The translations under genes were made by a program, and so were the position numbers. The notes beneath the pieces were generated by a model. It saw only the letters and a list, made by a program, of their open reading frames with translations. It did not search any database and was not told the DNA's origin. This document shows positions 12,896 to 24,500 of a stretch of DNA of 64,000 bases, piece after piece; position 1 is the stretch's first letter; every line of letters begins with the position of its first letter. Origin of the DNA: Corbicula japonica (Eukaryota; Mollusca; Bivalvia; Venerida; Cyrenidae); contig JAZAYU010000015.1 in assembly GCA_038501625.1 (NCBI GenBank), positions 682,001-746,000 of the forward strand, written 5' to 3'.

Positions 12896-13499
12896 ATAAG
12901 TATTAATATGTTCATCCACTTTTAAATAGTTCAAGTATGGTCTCCAAATTGCATTCTTTATACAGGTATAAAATCTTTACATATGTGCATGTCAATACTT
13001 TTTATTGACATGGTTATAGGTATATCAATAAACCGATACTTTGGTTACTACACACTTCGCTTCTTGTACTGTGGTCTTTAAATGAGGAATTAGTAATTGA
13101 TTTGGCAAATTTCTCTATGGCTGCATAGGTTCAAGTGAATAAGTTCTTAGTCAACATTTCCTTCAGGATATTACCAAGAGTGGTAAAGAGAATATGCCTT
13201 GTTAGTGGAAATTGTGTACGTGGACTCAAAATCTCGGATCTCCAACTTAACGTGCCATCGTTCTACTATTCAACTGCTACTACAAAATTATTATATCGAT
13301 TCTGAGTTAAGTTTTATTGTTTAAAGTAACTTTAAATTTATGTTTAGTATGTATGAGGGCATTTGTGTCCAATATTGTCGAGTGTTTCGGTTGGCTAGCT
13401 GGAGTTAACACCGAGGAAGATTGTACCAGTTTGTTCATATGAGAACCTGTTGTGGCAAATGTGATGTTGTTTCGCTTCGAACGTGGTTTAAACCAATTG

Positions 13500-13700
13500 A
13501 AATAGGTGAAATGGGAACTTTGAAAGCCACCGAACACGACAAATATGAAAATATTGCAGTCTCGGTTTGATTGAGCCTGTTCATGGACAGTAATGAAAAT
13601 GCATATTACTGCACACGCCGCCTAGCCCCGGGTTGAACGCAACTCAATATTAACACAAATAAACAGTACAATTTAGATCCATCCCAAACGATGGTGTCAA
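13500..13700 (+). repeat. Dispersed repeat, ACTTTGAAAGCCACCGAA family
   Basis: It contains GGAACTTTGAAAGCCACCG, ATTGAGCCTGTTCATGG and GCAACTCAATATTAAC. The first blocks recur at 59360-59470 and, more diverged, at 31790-31860. The last block recurs in the opposite orientation at 62570-62665. It is non-coding and I infer a transposon fragment. Confidence 0.7.
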
Positions 13701-13974
13701 TATGGCGGTGAACATGTAACATTCAATGCGGAATTTTCAGATTAATACCATTCCATGTAGGCAAAGAAGTATTTTTACGATATCATATTGTTAAATTATG
13801 CTTTCCATTATTTTATTTTGCAATGTTGCTGTGCGAGGCTGTGTTGTCATCATGTGTTCGTCTTGTTATGCATATTTCACTTCTTTCAACGATAGTGAAT
13901 GTCTGAGACTTGCGTTAATAGAAACTTAACGTAAGACAGGTTAGACAATAATCATAACGAACACAACAACTTAC

Positions 13975-14598
13975 AGAATGGCTCCAGGCGGATATCTAGT
14001 TCTGATATGCCCTCACACAGATTTCCTGCTTCTTTGTTTTGCAAAGCTGTGCTAACAACTTGTTCAGGAAAACCTGTGATATCCATTTCCTGACGATTGT
14101 TTTCAGATGTCTTGCTAAACAACAAAGAAATGCCTCTAGATACCTCCGGTGACTTGGCACTAACTTCTCCTTCATATTTATCGTCTAGTATTTCTACATC
14201 GGATCCAGCTTGTGCAACTTCACGATTTGTTTTTCTCCGTATGTCTACTTTTACTCTTAAGCTCAACATGACATCAACATGTAAGTTTTGTTGTTCGAAT
14301 AATTTCTTTGTAGAACAAAGACAGGCAATTACACCAATAATGTCTCCGCCTTGAAAGCTGTTTACAAAATCAAAAAAAGACTCGTTCGATTGTGGTAGCA
14401 GCTCAATTTTAATGCATCCTTGTAGCGCATTTTGAAACGAAACTCCAAAGTTATTAAGCAATGGTTCAAGATTTTGTCTTGTTTCACTTTCATCGTCATT
14501 AAGAAGCTCTATGAGCCTCGCCTCCTTCTCTGCTAATTGTTCTTCTGTTAAGGTGCTTGACTTGATTCTGATCTTAAGTCGGAGCGCCGGTTCTGAAA
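13975..14598 (-). CDS. OTU/RHIM/protease gene, exon 4: adaptor-like alpha/beta domain
   Basis: The exon is 624 nt, entered after TTTGTCCAG (AG at 14600-14599) and ending at a strong CATTCT/GTAAGT donor (GT at 13974-13973). Both ends are phase 1 and match exons 3 and 5. A second possible acceptor six bases on would create a stop codon. It encodes a charged helical segment (TLTEEQLAEKEARLIELL), then a compact domain with QGCIKIELLP, an aromatic/Gly helix region (FFDFVNSFQGGDIIGVIACL) and a LHVDVMLSLRV strand. This resembles domains I recall in lophotrochozoan death-fold/NLR-like proteins and TRADD-N-type domains. That similarity is from memory and weak. A low-complexity linker of about 80 residues follows and leads to the protease. 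Confidence 0.7.
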
Positions 14599-14799
14599 CT
14601 GGACAAAGAAAGAAATGTTTATTAACATAGTGAGGTTGTAAAACGTGCTAAAAGATATGGAATCGATGAAATATTACTTCAAATTTTGATTTCAGTTAGA
14701 TATTGACCCTGCACTTCAACACTTCACAATACGCCGATCACATTGTGGCCATGCGACGACTGTGACAACTGCCGCACCAATCAGAAAACGCATCTTTCG

Positions 14800-15020
14800 G
14801 CTTCGAAACACGGTGTGTGTGTGGGGGGATCGTGCACAACCGTTACCGTTGGTAAAGCGAGAAAAATGTTTTTCAAAGTTCCAAATTTTAATAAAGATGA
14901 GTCAAAGCCGATCATCTACCTTTTCTGATCAAAATGAACGTTTGATAGTACCGTCATCCGAACTTTGCAGAAATTTTTCTCGCTTCACCAGCGGTAACGG
15001 TTATTCGCGATCCGTCCGTG
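14800..15020. repeat. Intronic foldback (imperfect inverted repeat)
   Basis: A left arm near 14833-14885 (CAACCGTTACCGTTGGTAAAGCG, AAAAATG) is inverted at about 14968-15010 (CGCTTCACCAGCGGTAACGG). The spacer is about 85 bp. It lies in intron 3 and is GC-richer than the flanks. It is possibly a small foldback element. Confidence 0.6.
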
Positions 15021-15497
15021 TTGTCGCTGCGGGTTCATTCTCCTTGCGGAATATTAAACTGAAAGTGTCGCTTTCTAAAGATATGAATGTTGGAATAAGA
15101 AAGGACGTGTCTTAAAGTAAAGAAACCTGAAGACGTGATTAACTATGAACAACAGATTGTCTTTTTAACTCTCCAGCTTCTACTCAACGGAAAAATTAGT
15201 CGCCTCGTCGCGCTTTTGATGTTTTATCTACAAGCCAAAATGTAGGTTTTAGTTATGTAGGTTATTGTTGGTCAACCTATCTCGGAATTTGAGTTTGCCG
15301 CACTATTATTATTTTTTGTTTTGCATTATAACAATAAGTAACGTTTCTCACCTTTTTAGAGTTTTGTTTAAGTATTTGTAATTTAATTGCACCTATGCCC
15401 GTCAAATTCTTGTGCGTGGGTGTCACTCTTTTCCTCCGTCCCCACACGAATCCGCTGTGAATATAACATAACAATAAAACAATTAATAGATACTTAC

Positions 15498-15806
15498 ATT
15501 CCTTTTGTTGCTCGCGCATTTCGTTCATGAATTTCAGTAGCTCCTTCGCAGTTCTAAATGTAGCTACAACGTTTTGAGTGTTTCCTTCTCCTATGACGAT
15601 GTTTCGGGATTCTACATATTCCTCTTGGCCGTCCGCAGTGGGCATATGTACTACCACATACTGATTAGAGTTGTCACCAATGAGAACATTTGAATTACCA
15701 CCTATCATGAAGTTTGTTTGTGTACTCGTGGAATCTGAATTTGCATCTTCGATATCATTTTCGGTTGGCATTAGACCCTTTTGATGTGTCAAGGCATTTC
15801 TATTTT
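15498..15806 (-). CDS. OTU/RHIM/protease gene, exon 3: RHIM-like amyloid motif segment
   Basis: The exon is 309 nt, entered after GTTTTCAACAG (AG at 15808-15807) and ending GGAAT/GTAAGT (GT at 15497-15496), with phase 1 at both ends. About 40 residues in lies FMIGGNSNVLIGDNSNQYV, then NIVIGEGNTQNVV. Each contains a hydrophobic-x-hydrophobic-G-x-x-N core like the RHIM signature (I/V-Q-I/V-G-x-x-N) of RIPK1, RIPK3 and TRIF, and like the amyloid motifs of fungal and bacterial signalosomes. The Gln is replaced by Met, Leu or Val, so these are RHIM-like rather than canonical. The motif segment is flanked by disordered Ser/Thr/Asn-rich and acidic sequence, and the exon ends in a short helix (TAKELLKFMNEMREQQKE). 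The inferred role is homotypic oligomerisation. Confidence 0.7.
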
Positions 15807-16152
15807 CTGTTGAAAACAAATGCATAGTCTTGATACACCTTTTTTAGTTCAGATGTGAGTGTATGCGATACAAAATGACCATTTTCTTGAATAATGTTTC
15901 AGTTTCAGTACTATTAGTTCTTTAACTAATATGATAAATTCAAAGACAGAAATGTTCTTAAACGAATGAAATATTTGTTAACTCTTTTCGTTCATCACTT
16001 AATTAGATCATACGAAAGGAAATAATGCAATGTTAAAAGCATTCAACATCTGGTAATTGTTTCAGTCTATTACTGGATGCGATAATACTTTTGATAATTC
16101 TTGCCTTAAATTTTTTTTTTTTTTTAACAAGTAACAGTATTCTGTAACCTAC

Positions 16153-16578
16153 CATTTTGTTTAAAGGCTGGGCTCTCTGTCACAGGTCTCAATGAGTAGT
16201 AACGTCCCCTCCGATCACAACCAACATACAGAGTTTGCATTGGTCGCTGAATCGGGCAGTCGGCTGGACGGAACACAGTGGAACCAAAACTGTCACTGTG
16301 TATAATTTCAATGTTTCTGTTGTACATATTTGCTAAATGTTGAAACGATTCCATGTCATTATGTGAAGTCTTTCTTTTAGACTGATAATCTTTAGATCGT
16401 TTTCGCAGGATTGTTTGCGTGTATGTCCCGTTATGGTTTAGATGACACAGCTGATCTTCAACAGCAGAGTACAAGGTGCCGCCTGGTACTTCATACAGGA
16501 CAAGTCCAAGCCTCTCGGCTTTGCGCTTTAAACAGCAATTTTCTTGCTCCACTGCCTGGATTTGGTGTCTATATCTTG
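16153..16578 (-). CDS. OTU/RHIM/protease gene, exon 2: OTU-like pseudo-deubiquitinase domain
   Basis: The exon is 426 nt, entered after TTATTTCAG (AG at 16580-16579) and ending AATG/GTAGGT (GT at 16152-16151), with phase 1 at both ends. A short coiled-coil-like lead (QAVEQENCCLKRKAERLGL) precedes YEVPGGTLYSAVEDQL. This aligns with the OTU motif VPGDGNCL(F/Y)xAVxDQL, but the four-residue DGNC loop is reduced to two residues, removing the catalytic Cys. Later come ESFQHLANMYNRNIEII, which fits the OTU helix-strand, and GRYYSLRP, which fits the C-terminal HYNSLxP motif with the catalytic His replaced. It is therefore predicted to be a catalytically inactive OTU fold, perhaps binding ubiquitin or used as a scaffold. 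OTU membership is judged by eye. Confidence 0.7.
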
Positions 16579-17164
16579 CTGAAATAATGTTTATATACTA
16601 TTTTGAGATCTTTATTAATGCATTTTACTATTCACCGAATACTATAACAACTCTCGAAAAAGCATCTTCTTATACCGTTAGATATAGTTCATCTATAAAA
16701 ATAATGATGAACAAGAAAACTTTCTGGCTCTCGAAAGAGATTCTATTGGACTAAACAATTTGAACCGGAGATACAATATCAAAATCAACCTGTTTCAACA
16801 AGTTAGAGATTAAACTTGTTCATCAACTGATCTAACAAAAAAGTTGGATAGCAAAATGATGTTCTACAGACTGTTTATCCCTAATATATGGTTTATTTCA
16901 AGTCAATTTATAACCGTCCCTGTTTTGTTGGTGTTCTTAAGTAACAGTATAAAAAAGTACATGATTTCGAAATCACGTATAAACCCCGGATTACCGTATA
17001 TAGCGTATTGAGGCAGACTTGTTTTATGTTGGTAGACGTTACAAATAACGAAAACTTAAAATTTTTTTAATTAAGTAAAAATTGTAACTTATCATAAAAA
17101 TATCTAATGCTGATACTATAATGCAAAATGTTCTTATTCTTATCAACAGCAAGATATTTTTCTT

Positions 17165-17215
17165 TTTTAAAACAGTGACATTAGTCAAAGACCTGCATAT
17201 AGGTCTTTGCCTTAG
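17165..17215. repeat. Short palindrome, CAAAGACCTGCATATAGG type
   Basis: The sequence AGTCAAAGACCTGCATATAGGTCTTTGCCT folds on itself. A second member of the same palindrome (CAAAGACCTATATA...TATATAGGTCTTTG) is at 29395-29430. These are possibly ends of a small element. Confidence 0.6.
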
Positions 17216-17577
17216 TCATAAAATGATGATGCAACATTCATTTAAGTAGCTTCTGTTTTATTAATCTAATCGATTACGAAATTTGTTAATATATTTTTTC
17301 ATCAACGTTTTTCGGGCAATGCTATAACCGTGATAGCAATTATTAATCAAGAAAACTGATAAAGTTACATAAAATAATTTTTGGTGTAAGCAACTTTATT
17401 TTAACCTATTTAATGACTGTCTTCTGAAAAGTGTGTAGATTTCTTTAAACAATTTTCAAATACGATCTATATTACGCACAACTGCTACGTCTTTCCCTGC
17501 TGACCCGATGATACAAAAGATGTGGTATCCGTTGTTTAGATTTGAGTTCGCAACGGTCAATATCTCATTTTATAAAT

Positions 17578-19444
17578 CACGCCCGGTAAACATTCGCTCC
17601 ACAACCAAAAAGAGAACATAACAAAATGAGCGAAAGCCACTTCCGGGATTGAGCGAAAGCGCTGATTTGTTGACAAAAAGTGAGTATGACCAACATTTTT
17701 TCTCTTTATAAGACAGAAGGACGAACTTTTTAACAAAAAATCGGGGAATGTAGTGCCGTGTAGGTGTGATGAAGCTTCACGAAAACACGGTTACATATTT
17801 TAAACATGTAAATTATTCAGGCTAGAACTTTTTTCCCACCGAACAATGACGCAGGTTTCTTTACAAACTTGTCATTTCGACTTAATTTTGTTCTTTAAAT
17901 TGCTTTTAACAATTATTTCTATGTTGCGTGTAAATCGAATACCTGTCGCTTGTGAGTGCTGTACAGATTTCGGATGGTGTAACGTCTTTTTAAACGATTT
18001 ATGCTCATTTTTCAAGAGGTGTAGGAGCGAAAGAGCTAGTTGTGGAGCGAAATCATAGTAGGTAGAGCGAAAATATAACTTCATAATCGATGTTATTGCA
18101 TCATTTTAACTTGTTTGTTAACACATTCATTTGAATTCAAATTTGATCGACAAGCTCCTTGTTAATTTACAAGTAAGCAAGAATGATTATTATAGTGGCA
18201 TTTAAACACGGGATGCATATACGATTACAAATATCAGTATAAACTGTACCTGGCTCCCTAAAAACATAAAATGAAAATACGCTTACATATGTGTACACCT
18301 TATATGAAGTATAAATATTTTATTTATAGATAAACGTTCATGACCATGTTGTGATCAGATAAATATTTCCTAACACATTTATACAAATATATTAAATCGA
18401 AAATCGTAAGACTAAGTAGATAAAAATACCGTGTTATGAAGAAAACACGATTAGTAAACGACAGGCGATTTAAATCACACTGTCACAGTCAACCCCACAC
18501 AATTCAGAAGACTTTTTATCAAACTTACCTGCATCTTTTCTTTTATTACAAAATATTACTTTGAGATATATTGACATTTACTAGCTTTTGATACAATGCT
18601 GATATTGATTTAACAGGGGCAAGATGACAGAAACAGATTATGGTAAAAAAATATATCCTTATGAGGCAAAGACGAACGGAATAGCAGCATTTATGTATCC
18701 CAAGAAAATGCGCGAATACTAAAATTGACATGTATTGGTGCTTGCCGTTTACTCTTCGAAATTCTAAGATAAATATATGTAGGTGCGATGAAAAAAGATT
18801 ATTGATAACTCCTTCTCGTCGCAACATTTTTTTTTCCACATTAATTGACATTGTGTTCAACAAAACATAATATTACTTTATATTGAAATGTCTGGGAGCT
18901 GTAACACACGTACGTGAGAAATCTAGATCTGTAGTGAATACGTTTAGACTGACAAACACAGGTATCCTGGTGTTATGTTTTCGCTCTTCCTCTCAGCTTT
19001 CGCTCCGCAACTAGCTCTTTCGCTCGTACACCTCTTGAAAATGGGACAGTAACCGTTTAAAGAGGCATTAATTCACCCGAAATCTGTACAGCAATCACTA
19101 GCGACAGGTATTCGATTTACACGCAACACAAAAATAATTTCTAAGAGCAAAATTAAGTCGAAATGACAAGTTTGTAAAAAGCATTCACCATTGTTCGCTG
19201 GCAAAAAAGTTCTAGCCGGAGCAATTTACATGTTTAAAATATGTAACCGTGTTTTCCGTGAAGCTTCATCATCCCTACACGGCACTACATTCCCCAAATT
19301 TTGAAACGTTCTTCTTTCCGTCCTTTAAAGAGAAAAGGTGTTAGTCATATTAACTTTTTGTCTGCCTTCGCTCAATCCCGGAAGTGGCTTTCGCTCATTT
19401 TGTAATTATCTCTTTTTGGTTGTGGAGCGAATGTTTACCGGGCA
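17578..19444. mobile_element. Long-inverted-repeat element (arms about 500 bp)
   Basis: The left arm 17578-18079 starts GCCCGGTAAACATTCGCTCC and contains repeated GAGCGAAAG and GGAGCGAAA phrases. The right arm 18973-19444 is its inverted copy and ends GGAGCGAATGTTTACCGGGC. The interior of about 900 bp shows no transposase. A second right arm at 20272-20758 shows that the right part was duplicated in tandem. The structure fits a foldback-type or other long-TIR DNA element. No clear target duplication was identified. Confidence 0.7.
18529..18577 (-). CDS. Candidate first coding exon of the OTU/RHIM/protease gene
   Basis: An ATG at 18577-18575 opens 16 codons (MSIYLKVIFCNKRKDA with the split codon) and ends at a consensus donor GATGCAG/GTAAGT (GT at 18528-18527). 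The donor is phase 1 and would join exon 2 (starting CA) to give Ala. With this exon the six exons sum to 2298 nt, an exact multiple of three ending in the exon 6 stop, although any phase-1 leader would achieve that. A stop codon lies directly upstream of the ATG. The exon sits inside a long-inverted-repeat element, and its duplicated copy near 19950-20015 has a stop, so this may be coincidence or a transposon-supplied 5' exon. Confidence 0.35.
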
Positions 19445-19633
19445 TGTATTTGTGCTTTGTTTTGTTTCTTTCAGATGGGAGCGTTTACATGGTGCAAGGG
19501 AAAATGTTATTTCCTATCATGAAAGAAAACGGAAATTTATTCATCGTTTAAAGTACCGAGACAGAATAGCAATCTGTTAAAAATAAAATGATGATTATCA
19601 AACATATTCCACAGGAAATATGTCGTTTTTTTA

Positions 19634-20758
19634 ACACAGGATTTATATATACGACTACAATTATCAGCATAAACTGTACCTGGCTCCCTAAAATCATATG
19701 ATGAAAATATACCTACATATAAATGAAGTGTAAACATTTTGTTTATAGATAAACGTTCTTGACTATGTTGTGATCAGATATAATATTTCCAAACACATTT
19801 ATACACATTTACACATATATTATATCTAAAATCATGAGACTACATAGATACAAAAGTACTGTGTTATGAAGAAAACAGAATTAGTATCTAAATTAGATTT
19901 AAATCACACTGTCACTGTCAAACAATTCAGAAGGCTATTTTTCAGATTTACCTGCATCTTTACTTTTATTACAAAAATTCTACTTTAAGATATGTTGACA
20001 TTTACTAGCTTTTGATACGATAATTAATTGTCAAGTAATGGTGCTTGTCGTTTACTCTTCAAAATTCTAAGATAAATATCTCTAGGTGCAATGAAAACAT
20101 TTATTGGAAAACTCCATCTCGTTGCAACATTTTTTCCTCATAAATCAACATTGTGTTCAAGAAAATATAAAAAAATTTATATTGAAATGTCTCGGAGCTG
20201 TAACATATGAACGTGAAAAATCCAGGAGTGTAGTGAATACGTTTAGACTGACAAACATAGGTATGGTGGTGTTATGTTTTCGCTCTGCCTCCTATGATTT
20301 CGCTCCACAACCAGCTCTTTCGCTCCTACACCTCTTGAAAAATGAACATAAATCGTAAAAAAGAGGCATTACATCATTTGAAATCTGTACAGCAGTCACT
20401 AGCAACCAGTATTCGATTTACACGCAACACAGAAATAATTTCTAAAAGCAATCAAAGAACAAAACTAAGTCGAAATGATCAGTTTGTAAAAAGAAAGCAC
20501 CATTTCTAGCCGGGAAAAAAGTTCTAGTCGCAGCAGTTTACATGTTTAAAATATGTAACCGTGATTTTCATGAAGCTTCATCATCCTTACACGGTACTAC
20601 ATTCCCCGATTTTTTGAAAAGTTCGTCTTTCTGTCTTATAAAGACAAAATTGTTGGTCACACTCGCTTTTTGTCTGCTTTCGCTTAATCCCGGAAGTGGC
20701 GTTCGCTCATTTTGTTATTATCTCTTTTTGGTTGTGTAGCGAATGTTTACCGGGCGTG
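19634..20758. repeat. Tandem duplication of interior and right arm of the inverted-repeat element
   Basis: The sequence from AAACTGTACCTGGCTCCC at 19671 through the right arm end at 20758 is a diverged direct copy of 18241-19444 (offset about 1.3-1.43 kb because of indels). Minus-strand donor-like GATGCAGGTAA is present in both copies, but the second copy carries a stop in the 5' exon frame. Confidence 0.7.
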
Positions 20759-20859
20759 TAAATAGCGATCACATCGTCACTCACATGTCAATGTAATGTT
20801 CACATGAGCGGTGTGTTCACATTGTCAATATCTAGATAATAAATTATCTGTCGTGTTAG

Positions 20860-21593
20860 CCTTTCTACTTTTGGGGCTAATACAAGAACTTTTGTATTTA
20901 ACCACTTTTCGTGTCGGCGGGTATCAAAATCAAATGTTGTCGCCATTCTTTTGCATTGTCTTCGTTTTATGCGCCTCGAAGGTCGTAATGCGAACTCACG
21001 ACAAATAAGTTTTCGACCTTCGTTACTTTGACCTGCCGACACGAACACACGACAAAAAATTGACAATTCGTACTTTCGTGTATTCGCCTTCCGGTAAGCA
21101 TGTGCATGCGTTTCTAAACGTACACACTTAAATATAATTATATTCGAACAAATCTTTAAATTGTTTGTCTTGAATCGAAACAACTCGTAATATGGGTATA
21201 CTGAATTACATTTAAAAATAGATAAATAAGTAGACAAATTCGCAAGTACGATATCCATTTTGCGATATGAACTCCGTTCCGCAGAAAAGTCGATCCCCAT
21301 CATCCAACCGGAACACAAATAAACGAAAGAAAAGAACTGAAAAAAATTTGTCAAGTGTTGGTGACGTCACGAAAGGTCGAAAATTATGCTTTGCCTTCCG
21401 CATTTCAATGCAAATAAATGAAGACACGACAAAAGGAGGGCTGAACACGAAGTTTTTTATACACACCGGCACGAAAAGTGAATAACACAGAAGTTCGTGT
21501 GTTTGCCTTGGGATTTCGTTTTTTTCGCCTTCAATGTTTCGCTACTTTGTGTATTCGCCCCGAAAACCCTAAGGCGAAATCATGACAAACAAG
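20860..21593. repeat. Dispersed repeat rich in CGTGT/CGACCTT phrases, left flank of the satellite element
   Basis: Repeated short phrases such as TTTCGTGTCGGC, TTCGACCTTCG, ACACGACAAA and GTGTATTCGCC occur on both strands. Similar phrases (TCGACCTTTCGTGTTTTCG, CATTTCGCC) resume at about 27810-27850 right after the satellite element. This suggests the satellite element was inserted into an older copy of this repeat. Confidence 0.5.
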
Positions 21594-24500
21594 AGGGCGA
21601 TGATGGCCCTTTATCGCTCACCTGAGTACAACAAAGTTATTTTTAGTAACAGTGACCAAGACCCAGATGACCTATATTCGAACTCATCCGAGAAATCATT
21701 GGGACAAACATCCTGACCAAGTTTCATGACAATCGGAGCAAAAATGTGACTGCTAGAGTGTTAACAAGAAAATTCTATTTTTAGTAACAGTGACCTAGTT
21801 TTTGGACCCAGATGACCCATATTCGAACTCTTCCAAGAAATCATTGGGACAAACACCCTTACCATGTTTCATGACAATCGAGGCAAAAATGTGACCCCTA
21901 GAGTATTAACAAGAAAATTCTATTTTTAGTAACAGTGACCTAGTTTTTGGACCCATATTCGAACTCGTCCAAGAAATAATTGGGACAAACATCCTGACCA
22001 AGTTTCATGACAATCGGAGCAAAAATGTGATCGCTAGAGTGTTAACAAGAAAATTCTATTTTTAGTAACAGTGACCTAGTTTTTGGACCCAGATGACCCA
22101 TATTCGAACTCGTCCGAGAAAGCATTGAGACAAACATCCTGACCAAGTTTCATGACAATCAGAGCAAAATTGTGACCGCTAGAGTGTTAACAAGAACATT
22201 CATTTTTTAGCAACAGTGACCTTGTTTTTGGACCCAGATGACACATATTCGAACTCGTTCGAGAAATCATTGGGACAAACATCCTGAACAAGTTTCATGA
22301 CTATCGGAGCAAAAATGTGACCGCTAGAGTGTTAACAAGAAAATTCTATTTATAGTAACAGTGACCTAGTTTTTGGACCCAGTTGACCCATATTCGAAGT
22401 CGTCCGAGAAATCATTGGGACAAACATCCTGACCAAGTTTCATGACAATCGGAGCAAAAATGTGACCGCTAGAGTGTTTACAATATAATTCTATTTTTAG
22501 TAACAGTGACCTAGTTTTTGGACCCAGATGACCCATATTGGAACTCGTCCGAGAAATCATTGGGACAAACATCCTGACCAAGTTTCATGACAATCGGAGC
22601 AAAAATGTGACCGCTAGAGTGTTAACAAGAAAATTATATTTTTAGTAACAGTGACCTAGTTTTTGAACCCAGATTACCCATATTCGAACTCGTCCGAGAA
22701 ATCATTGGGACAAACATCCTGACCAAGTTTCATGACAATCGGAGCAAAAATGTGACAGCTAGAGTGTTAACAAGAAAATTCTATTTTTAGTGACAGTGAC
22801 CTAGTTTTTGGATCCAGTTGACCCATATTCGAACTCGTCTGAGAAATCATTAGGACAAACATCCTGACCAAGTTTCATGACAATCAGAGCAAAATTGTGA
22901 CCGCTAGAGTGTTAACAAGAAAATTCTATTTTTAGCAACAGTGACCTAGTTTTTGGACCCAGATGACACATATTCAAACTCGTCCGACAAATCATTGGGA
23001 CAAACATCCTGACCAAGTTTCATGACAATCGGAGCAAAAATGTGACCGCTAGACTGTTAATGAGAAAATTCTATTTTTAGTAACAGTGACCTAGTTTTTG
23101 GACCCAGTTGACCCATATTCGAACTCGTCCGAGAAATCATTGGGACAAACATCCTGACCAAGTTTCATGACAATCGGAGCAAAAATGTGACCGCTAGAGT
23201 GTTTACAATATAATTCTATTTTTAGTAACAGTGACATTGTTTTTGGATCCAGATGACCCATATTCGAACTCGTCCGAGAAATCATTGGGACAAACATCCT
23301 GACCAAGTTTCATGACAATCGGAGCAAAAATGTGATCGCTAGAGTGTTTACAATATAATTCTATTTTTAGTAACAGTGACCTAGTTTTTGGACCCAGATG
23401 ACCCATAATCGAACTCGTCCGAGATATCATTGGGACAAACATCCTGACCAAGTATCATGACAATCGGAGCAAAAATGTGACCGCTAGAGTGTTAACAAGA
23501 AAATTCTATTTATAGTAACAGTGACCTAGTTTTTGGACCCAGATGACCCATATTCGAACTCGTCCGAGATATCATTGGGACAAACATCCTGACCAAGTTT
23601 CATGACAATCGGAGAAAAATGTGATCGCTAGAGTGTTAACAAGAAAATTCTATTTTTAGTAACAGTGACCTAGTTTTTGGACCCAGATGACCCATATTCG
23701 AACTCGTCCGAGAAAGCATTAGGACAAACATCCTGTCCAAGTTTAATGACAATCGGAGCAAAAATGTGACCGCTAGAGTGTTAACAAGAAAATTCTATTT
23801 TTAGTAACAGTGACCTAGTTTTTGGACCCAGATGACCCATATTCGAACTCGTCCGAGAAATCATTGAGACAAACATCCTGACCAAGTTTCATGACAATCA
23901 GAGCAAAATTGTGACCGCTAGAGTGTTAACAAGAACATTCATTTTTTAGCAACAGTGACCTTGTTTTTGGACCCAGATGACACATATTCGAACTCGTCCG
24001 AGAAATCATTGGGACAAACATCCTGACGAATTTTCATGACTATCGGAGCAAAAATGTGACCGCTAGAGTTTTAACAAGAAAATTCTATTTATAGTAACAG
24101 TGACCTAGTTTTTGGACCCTGTTGACCCATATTCGAAGTCGTCCGAGAAATCATTGGGACAAACATCCTGACCAAGTTTCATGACAATCGGAGCAAAAAT
24201 GTGACCGCTAGAGTGTTTACAATATAATTCTATTTTTAGTAACAGTGACCTAGTTTTTGGACCCAGATGACCCATATTGGAACTCGTCCGAGAAATCATT
24301 GGGACAAACATCCTGACCAAGTTTCATGACAATCGGAGCAAAAATGTGACCGCTAGAGTGTTAACAAGAAAATTATATTTTTAGTAACAGTGACCTAGTT
24401 TTTGAACCCAGATTACCCATATTCGAACTCGTCCGAGAAATCATTGGGACAAACATCCTGACCAAGTTTCATGACAATCGGAGCAAAAATGTGACAGCTA

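Noticed and set aside
17872..18084. 70-aa ORFs on both strands
   Set aside because: They fall in the arms of the long-inverted-repeat element and recur with it.
20800..21354. 184-aa minus-strand ORF
   Set aside because: It lies in CGTGT-rich dispersed repeat sequence, has no recognisable domain and its composition looks random.
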